Shown here: piece by piece, positions 33,639 to 37,852 of the stretch
Numbering within the stretch: position 1 is the first letter of the stretch
Layout: every line of letters starts with the position of its first letter
Origin: an uncultured Clostridia bacterium
Lineage (GTDB): Bacteria > Bacillota > Clostridia > Lachnospirales > Cellulosilyticaceae
Assembly (NCBI GenBank): GCA_937921505.1
Contig: CAKZUB010000096.1
Location: forward strand, 1-37,852
Length of the DNA: 37,852 nt
Direction of reading: 5' to 3'
Program-made: the position numbers and the translations under genes
Notes under the pieces: model-generated
Told to the model about the DNA's origin: nothing
Databases searched by the model: none
The model's input: only the letters and a program-made list of their open reading frames with translations

Positions 33639-34364
33639 ATGAATAGATTAGACCTACCAATTATACTTTTTGAAAATATGAAGATAGTTGAGCCATACCC
33701 TGAAAAAGTAGCACCAGTTCCTAAAATACTTAAAAGGACAGCTTTTTTCCCTGGTGGGTTAGGGTTATGGGATAGTAATGATTGTGAAAGGATTCCTAAC
33801 ATCTTAGTTTTAGGACAAGACTTTTCAACTGAAAAACAATACATAGAAATGCTAAATGAAGAACGTAGTGGATTGACAGGTCCAACTTGGAGAAACTTAA
33901 TTAAGCTCTTTAATGAAGCTACTATTCCTTTACAGGATTGCTTCTTCTCCAATGTATTTATGGGACTCAGAAAAACAAAGTCAATGACAGGTAAATTCCC
34001 TGACTACAAAGATAAAGCGTTTGTACAAAGAAACTTGGAATTCTTATTCTATCAAATTGATACGATACAGCCTACATTTATTATTACTTTAGGAAAATAT
34101 GCTTCAGATATGCTAGCACAGCTATCCAATGTGGACTTAGAAGCTTGGAACAACTATAATGCCTTAAAAACTCCTGATGTAGGGCTTATTAAGTATGTTA
34201 AATTCAAGGAGAACACATGTAATTGCGTAGCATTAGAACATCCATCAATGAGAAATACAAATGTTAAGCGAAGAAAATATGGTGACTTTGTTGGTAATGA
34301 AGCAGAAATCGTTATGCTGCGAGAAGCTTTGAACACCTATGATTCATCTCAAAAACTTCGCTAA
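33639..34364 (+). CDS. Uracil-DNA-glycosylase superfamily protein, unusual motifs
   Basis: This 241-residue protein has a motif 1-like VLGQDFST (G59-Q60-D61) and a motif 3-like ALEHPSMRNTNV (H201-P202-S203). These are the spacing and order seen in the UDG superfamily (GQDPY ... HPS). The Pro-Tyr of family 1 is replaced by Phe-Ser, and the C-terminus is rich in basic residues (NVKRRKYGDF). It begins 15 bases after the DUF4268 gene and is probably co-transcribed. Substrate is unknown: it may remove uracil, a modified base, or may only bind DNA. Confidence 0.75.
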   Translation: MNRLDLPIILFENMKIVEPYPEKVAPVPKILKRTAFFPGGLGLWDSNDCERIPNILVLGQDFSTEKQYIEMLNEERSGLTGPTWRNLIKLFNEATIPLQDCFFSNVFMGLRKTKSMTGKFPDYKDKAFVQRNLEFLFYQIDTIQPTFIITLGKYASDMLAQLSNVDLEAWNNYNALKTPDVGLIKYVKFKENTCNCVALEHPSMRNTNVKRRKYGDFVGNEAEIVMLREALNTYDSSQKLR

Positions 34365-34858
34365 ATAGTGAACGTTAATAGAAAGACCAAAGAATAGTGA
34401 CTATTAAAGAAGAACCATTATTATTATAAAAATTTATAATCTGAAGCAGTAAAGGGGCAGACTCTAATGTTCGGAGAAGTAACTTATGATGCAATTATGT
34501 AAGAAAGCAATTTACACAGAAAGAAATTATAAGACTACTTACTAAAGATCTCTACTTATTGAAATACGATACAAAATATATTTTCAATAATACCTAGTAC
34601 TTTAGCTTAATTGAATAGTGTTAGAAAAATTGGGGAAAGGGGAAACTCTACCTATTTTTAAAGAAATGTGCTGAATTTGTAGCTACATAGTCACCAATTG
34701 CTTGAAAATTCTTAAACTAGGATATAAAATAAGATAGAAGCGAAAGTACTCCAGTGATATTGGTATGCTTATAGAATTTGAAACGCCTAATGTTTCATTG
34801 CTCACTCTTTCAAATATTAAACAGGACATCATGGAGTTAATAAAATATGCACGTTGTA
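34365..34858. other. Gene-poor stretch between defence cassette and toxin-antitoxin pair
   Basis: Stops are dense in all frames. A piece near 34508-34591 reads QFTQKEIIRLLTKDLYLLKY without a start and was not recognised. No tRNA or hairpin stands out. Confidence 0.5.
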
Positions 34859-34896
34859 TTTACATCATGCATATTTTATACTATAATTAGTATAAT
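34859..34896 (+). promoter_or_regulatory. Promoter and palindromic operator of the dinJ-yafQ-type pair
   Basis: TTTACA (34859-34864) is 17 bases from TATAAT (34882-34887). The palindrome TTATACTA (34876-34883) / TAGTATAA (34888-34895) sits over the -10 box and contains a second TATAAT at 34891. Such an operator fits autoregulation by the antitoxin. Confidence 0.8.
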
Positions 34897-34920
34897 AAAG
34901 GTAGAAGGAGAGATGCTGAT

Positions 34921-35193
34921 ATGGCTAATACAAGTATGAATATTCGCATGGATAATGAAATTAAAAAACAAGCGCAAGAGTTATTTGCTCAATTTGGCTT
35001 AGATATGACTACAGCTATTAATATATTTTTGAGGCAATCCATTAGAGAACAAGGTATACCATTTCAATTAAAAATTAACACACCTAATGAAGTTACTCTA
35101 TCAGCATTTGAAGAAGGAGATAGGATGATTAATGATCCTACTACACCTAGATTTTCAAGTGTGGAGTTATTGTTTGAGGATTTAAATTCATGA
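34921..35193 (+). CDS. Antitoxin, RelB/DinJ family
   Basis: This 90-residue protein starts with the ribbon-helix-helix typical of DinJ: MNIRMDNEIKKQAQELFAQF then LDMTTAINIFLRQSI. The C-terminus is the likely toxin-binding tail. GGAG lies upstream. Its stop overlaps the toxin start by an ATGA, so the two are coupled. It would bind the palindrome over the -10 box. Confidence 0.92.
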   Translation: MANTSMNIRMDNEIKKQAQELFAQFGLDMTTAINIFLRQSIREQGIPFQLKINTPNEVTLSAFEEGDRMINDPTTPRFSSVELLFEDLNS

Positions 35194-35465
35194 AATATGA
35201 AATTCTAAGAACCACTCAATTTAAAAAAGACTATAAACTAGCTGTAAAAAGAGGTTGTGATATTGAGTTGTTGATGAAAGTAGTGTCTCTTTTAGCAAAT
35301 GGAGAGCAACTGCCATCGGAATATAGAGACCATTCTTTGAATGGTAATTATTCAGGTTATAAAGAGTGTCATATACAGCCTGATTGGTTATTGGTTTACA
35401 AGATAGTAGAAAAACAATTAGTGCTTACACTATACCGAACAGGCACACATAGCGACTTGTTTTAA
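35190..35465 (+). CDS. Toxin, YafQ family (RelE superfamily)
   Basis: This 91-residue protein matches YafQ ribosome-dependent mRNA endonucleases: FKKDYKLAVKRGCDIELLMK, then DHSLNGNYSGYKECHIQPDW and VLTLYRTGTHSDLF. The His of ECHIQPDW and the C-terminal RTGTHSDLF are the family's active-site region and are intact. A terminator follows. The pair borders the defence region and may stabilise it. Confidence 0.93.
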   Translation: MKYEILRTTQFKKDYKLAVKRGCDIELLMKVVSLLANGEQLPSEYRDHSLNGNYSGYKECHIQPDWLLVYKIVEKQLVLTLYRTGTHSDLF

Positions 35466-35480
35466 ATATAAAAATACTTC

Positions 35481-35508
35481 AGACCCAAGGATATCCAAGG
35501 GTCTTTTT
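35481..35508 (+). terminator. Terminator after the yafQ-type toxin
   Basis: AGACCC (35481-35486) pairs with GGGTCT (35499-35504); the inner GGATATCC is itself palindromic. A TTTTT tract follows. Confidence 0.8.
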
Positions 35509-35527
35509 CACGTTCAAAAATAAGAAG

Positions 35528-35662
35528 ATGATATTTATACCAAGAAAACCTTTAACACCTTGTAAGCATCCAGGGTGCCCACAGCTAACGGACCAAAGGT
35601 TTTGTGATAAACACAAGCAAAAATACGAATGTGCCATCGATTTTTTCTGCTATAAGTACTAA
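35528..35662 (+). pseudogene. N-terminal fragment of a phage HNH endonuclease
   Basis: The frame reads IPRKPLTPCKHPGCPQLTDQ then RFCDKHKQKYE, the zinc-knuckle start of phage HNH endonucleases that sit next to terminase genes. It then runs without a break into the reverse strand of a Tn3 transposase piece (from about 35637) and stops at 35662. The HNH domain itself is missing. Confidence 0.7.
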
Positions 35663-35876
35663 GCTTTCTTAAAAGTGTAGAAGCTGTAATTTTGCCAGCT
35701 TTAATAGATAAAGCAACTCTTAACATATCAGGAAAATGAGTTTCAATAAGGTTCCAATCAATAGTATCAGATAATAATTCATCAATATGTTCATATTTGG
35801 CATCTTTATATGGTCTGTAAAGTGTGATATCCTTCCAGTTACGAGCACGTGGCATCAAATTAATGCCTACTTATTG
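35640..35876 (-). pseudogene. Fragment of a Tn3-family transposase (TnpA)
   Basis: Reading on the minus strand, MPRARNWKDITLYRPYK, DWNLIETHFPDMLRVALSIK and AGKITASTLLRKLSTYSRKN are from the conserved late part of the catalytic domain of Tn3-type TnpA, normally near 1,000 residues. Only about 75 residues remain. The open frame continues to 35535 in unrelated sequence (the HNH fragment in reverse), so the join is at about 35637-35640. Confidence 0.8.
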
Positions 35877-35955
35877 TGACAGTTATAGGTTTGTAGAAAT
35901 GGTAGCTAGTGGTATAATATTCTTAAAAGTTACGTCGGATTGGTAAATTATTGTG

Positions 35956-36300
35956 GTGCGACAAGAAGTCGCTAATTGGTTTGTAGGTTGCATGAGAGTT
36001 AAATACCTACTGTCATTATTCTACGCAGGAGTGATGCTGGGTTAGGGGGAAAATGGAAAGTATAAACGAAAGTTGAACCTTTGTAATCTTCGTAATCTAT
36101 GATAAGCGTACTGCGGAGTATAGAAGGATACTTACCCATTTGAATCTACTGTTAGTGGAACTTGGTAAACCCTTTGTGTTCCTCAATAGAGGTAGGGTAA
36201 TCGAAAGAAAAATACAATACCAGAGGGTAAAGGAGCCAAAAGGCTGCCTACCTACTCGACACTTAACTATAGTTAGGATTAGTTTATATATTATGAAGCA
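35956..36300 (+). ncRNA. 5' part of a group II intron
   Basis: The stretch starts GTGCGACAAGAAGTCGC, a typical bacterial group II intron 5' end with an immediate hairpin. It continues with features of domain I: GCGTACTGCGGAGTAT near 36108-36123, GGAACTTGGTAAACCC near 36158-36173 and TGTGTTCCTCAATAGAGG near 36175-36192. A CCTACCTACTCGA segment lies near 36248-36260. No reverse transcriptase and no domain V/VI were found downstream, so it is a truncated intron. The 3' limit is approximate. Confidence 0.6.
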
Positions 36301-36448
36301 AAAAGAACCGTCCCCATTGATTCTCTTTAACAAACAAAGGAGGTCAAAGACACTAACTTAAATATAAGAAAAATGTGTCTTGGCAATGAGATGCATTACA
36401 GTTATTAATAAATGATACTATTAAAAATCTAGGGAAGTGGGGCGCATT

Positions 36449-37411
36449 ATGCCAAAAAATGATAATATGCTAGCAATTTTATGGATGCTAAATTCAGGTA
36501 CAAAAATAACTGCAAAGCAAATATCCGAAAGGTTAGAAATAAACATAAGGTCAGTTTATCGTTATATCGATGCATTGTGTGTTAGTGGAGTGCCAATAAT
36601 ATCCGAGCCTGGTCATAACGGCGGATATAGTTTGCTTAACAATTTTATTCGAACACCCCTGTTTTTTGATCTTGAAGAGAAAAAATCACTTTTGCATGCT
36701 GCCATTTTTGCAATGGAAGCAGGATATCCTTTTATGGAAGCACTAAATAGTGCAACATCAAAGTTAAAGATGTTTTCGAATCAAGACCAAGAAAAAGTTC
36801 TCAATCGTCATTTAATCGGATTTGAAGTAGTGAGTCGTATTTCAGATCCAGCTGTCAAACCTATATTAATGGAACTCGAGCAAGCTGTTGCTAATGAATG
36901 CTCTATGGAAATTGAATACTGTGCAGGTTATGAAGGGCATCCCAAGCATAGGGTTGTTGACCCCTATGGGATGCTTTACTGGAACAATAAATGGTATGCT
37001 ATTGCATTTTGTCATCTTAGGAATGAAATTCGCAGCTTTAGGGTAGATAGAATAGTAAATATTATAAGCACTAAAAATACATTTAAGCGTCCTGAAACTT
37101 TTTCAACACGTGAGTTTTTTACAAAAAACTTATTATCGAATGTGGAAAGCAAAGTAGGACTTTGCACTTTAGTAATTGAGGGCAAGTCAGAAGCATTGAA
37201 TGACCTTTGTGCACATTGGTTTTTAGGATATCATCTGATAGAACGAACTGAATGCAGAGCGAATTTTTTAATGGATGAAGACTCAATCCATACCTATGTT
37301 CCTCATATTCTACTTCTATATGGTAAATCAATAAAGGTGCTTGAACCAAATAGTTTTAAAGCTGCTATGGCAGCAATTCTTAGAGATTTGATGGCTCATT
37401 ATCTTCACTGA
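36449..37411 (+). CDS. YafY/WYL-family transcriptional regulator
   Basis: This 320-residue protein has an N-terminal HTH_11-type winged helix (TAKQISERLEINIRSVYRYI). A WYL domain follows in the middle (about 130-220), including EIEYCAGYEGHPKHRVVDPY and MLYWNNKWYAIAFCH. The C-terminal part is the WCX region. WYL proteins bind ligands or nucleic acids and often regulate stress or defence genes. The frame is open back to GTG 36437, but ATG 36449 (MPKNDNMLAILWML) is the usual family start. The gene next to it is a DJ-1/PfpI-type protein, a common pairing. Confidence 0.9.
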   Translation: MPKNDNMLAILWMLNSGTKITAKQISERLEINIRSVYRYIDALCVSGVPIISEPGHNGGYSLLNNFIRTPLFFDLEEKKSLLHAAIFAMEAGYPFMEALNSATSKLKMFSNQDQEKVLNRHLIGFEVVSRISDPAVKPILMELEQAVANECSMEIEYCAGYEGHPKHRVVDPYGMLYWNNKWYAIAFCHLRNEIRSFRVDRIVNIISTKNTFKRPETFSTREFFTKNLLSNVESKVGLCTLVIEGKSEALNDLCAHWFLGYHLIERTECRANFLMDEDSIHTYVPHILLLYGKSIKVLEPNSFKAAMAAILRDLMAHYLH

Positions 37412-37511
37412 CTGAATTTGTCAGTAAAGATAATATATAATAGATCAAGAAGGAATTTGAAACCATCCTGTAATAAATAGTAACAATAAAATGAATGTGG
37501 AGGAATAGAAA

Positions 37512-37733
37512 ATGAAAAATACAGTATATCTTTATGTATTTGATACAATGGCAGACTGGGAAATAGGTTATTTAAGCACTGAAATCAATTCGGGAAGGTA
37601 CTATAAAAAGGGATTAATACCGCTAAAAGTAGTAACTGTAGGAATTAACAAGACACCTATTACTACAATGGGAGGTCTGAAAATATTGCCAGAAATTGAA
37701 CTTAAGGAGTGTAGTATAGATAAACCGTTTTAA
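37512..37733 (+). pseudogene. DJ-1/PfpI-family gene cut by an IS630 element
   Basis: The first 67 residues are like the start of a DJ-1/PfpI-type glutamine-amidotransferase-like protein: VYLYVFDTMADWEIGYLSTE and ITTMGGLKILPEIELKECSI. The conserved nucleophile region that should follow is absent. Instead the reading frame enters an IS630-type end at about 37713 and stops at 37731-37733. GGAGG lies upstream of ATG 37512. Confidence 0.85.
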
Positions 37734-37852
37734 ATAGCTTAATATACCTGTATATTTTAATTGGTTTTTCATATCCTAAGAAAAAGACATTAGGAGATGA
37801 TATTTATGAGTAGAACAACTTCAGTAACCGCAAAACTTCATAGCTATTCTTT
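37713..37852 (+). mobile_element. Second IS630-family copy, left end (runs off the window)
   Basis: TATAGATAAACC (37715-37726) is the core of the terminal repeat of the complete copy at 17540. The order of leader features is the same: an ATCCTAA stretch, then TTAGGAGATGA and a transposase start. Base identity is partial, so this is a diverged relative, not a recent copy. Same orientation as the first. Confidence 0.85.
37806..37852 (+). CDS. IS630 transposase, N-terminus (partial)
   Basis: The visible codons read MSRTTSVTAKLHSYS, closely like MSRTTSTTANLHKHS of the first IS630 copy. AGGAG lies upstream. The gene continues past the right edge. Confidence 0.85.
   Translation, partial: MSRTTSVTAKLHSYS

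Noticed and set aside
17540..37852. Composite transposon bounded by the two IS630 copies
   Set aside because: The copies are diverged in sequence, the second is incomplete in the window, and IS630 elements seldom mobilise 19 kb of intervening DNA.

Overview
The window looks like an AT-rich Firmicute, most likely an anaerobic member of the Clostridia. This rests on strong GGAGG ribosome sites, ATG/TTG/GTG starts, clostridial-type siphophage proteins and lysis genes, twin large serine recombinases, a BFD-type [2Fe-2S] CopZ-like protein, and a CPC-type metal ATPase beside a CVC-type ArsR. The genus cannot be fixed from the sequence alone.

Layout. (1) 1-3430: three tandem, overlapping tyrosine recombinases on the minus strand, with repeated AACATAAT boxes upstream; this is a recombinase-in-trio (RIT)-like element. 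(2) 3432-17413: the late half of a siphophage-type prophage. The order is head protease, HK97-fold capsid, head-fibre-like protein, connector and head-closure proteins, tail completion, tail tube, tail chaperone with a programmed -1 frameshift, tape measure, tail endopeptidase-like protein, a small unknown, holin, amidase, and two overlapping serine recombinases. Terminase and portal are not in the window; the RIT element lies where the portal gene would be expected. A Phd/RelE-type toxin-antitoxin cassette with its own terminator sits between the tail chaperone and the tape measure. (3) 17540-18815: an IS630-family element with 17-bp inverted repeats and flanking TA.

(4) 18816-24340: a worn metal and sulfur locus. 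It contains a serine-recombinase remnant, an ArsR regulator, a Cys-rich 51-residue protein, a P1B-type ATPase, a broken DUF169 gene, a CopZ-like [2Fe-2S]/zinc protein, a truncated TauE/SafE exporter and a broken GNAT acetyltransferase. (5) 24454-25320: two orphan immunity-type genes (SUKH and DUF4274-like). They are followed by about 1 kb of decayed DNA with a YwbE remnant.

(6) 26210-34364: the defence core. A promoter with an overlapping inverted repeat drives a small excisionase-type HTH protein. Then come two C5-cytosine methyltransferases, an McrB-like AAA+ protein and a LlaJI/McrC-type nuclease, which together form a LlaJI-type restriction system. Just downstream are a PD-(D/E)XK/DUF4268 protein and an unusual uracil-DNA-glycosylase-superfamily protein, separated from the core by a long hairpin. 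This extended cassette is the best candidate here for an undescribed system.

(7) 34859-37852: a DinJ/YafQ-type toxin-antitoxin pair with a palindromic operator over its -10 box. Next is a graveyard of mobile-DNA fragments (HNH endonuclease N-terminus, Tn3 transposase piece, 5' part of a group II intron). Then come a YafY/WYL-type regulator and a DJ-1/PfpI gene cut by a second, diverged IS630-family copy that runs off the end of the window.
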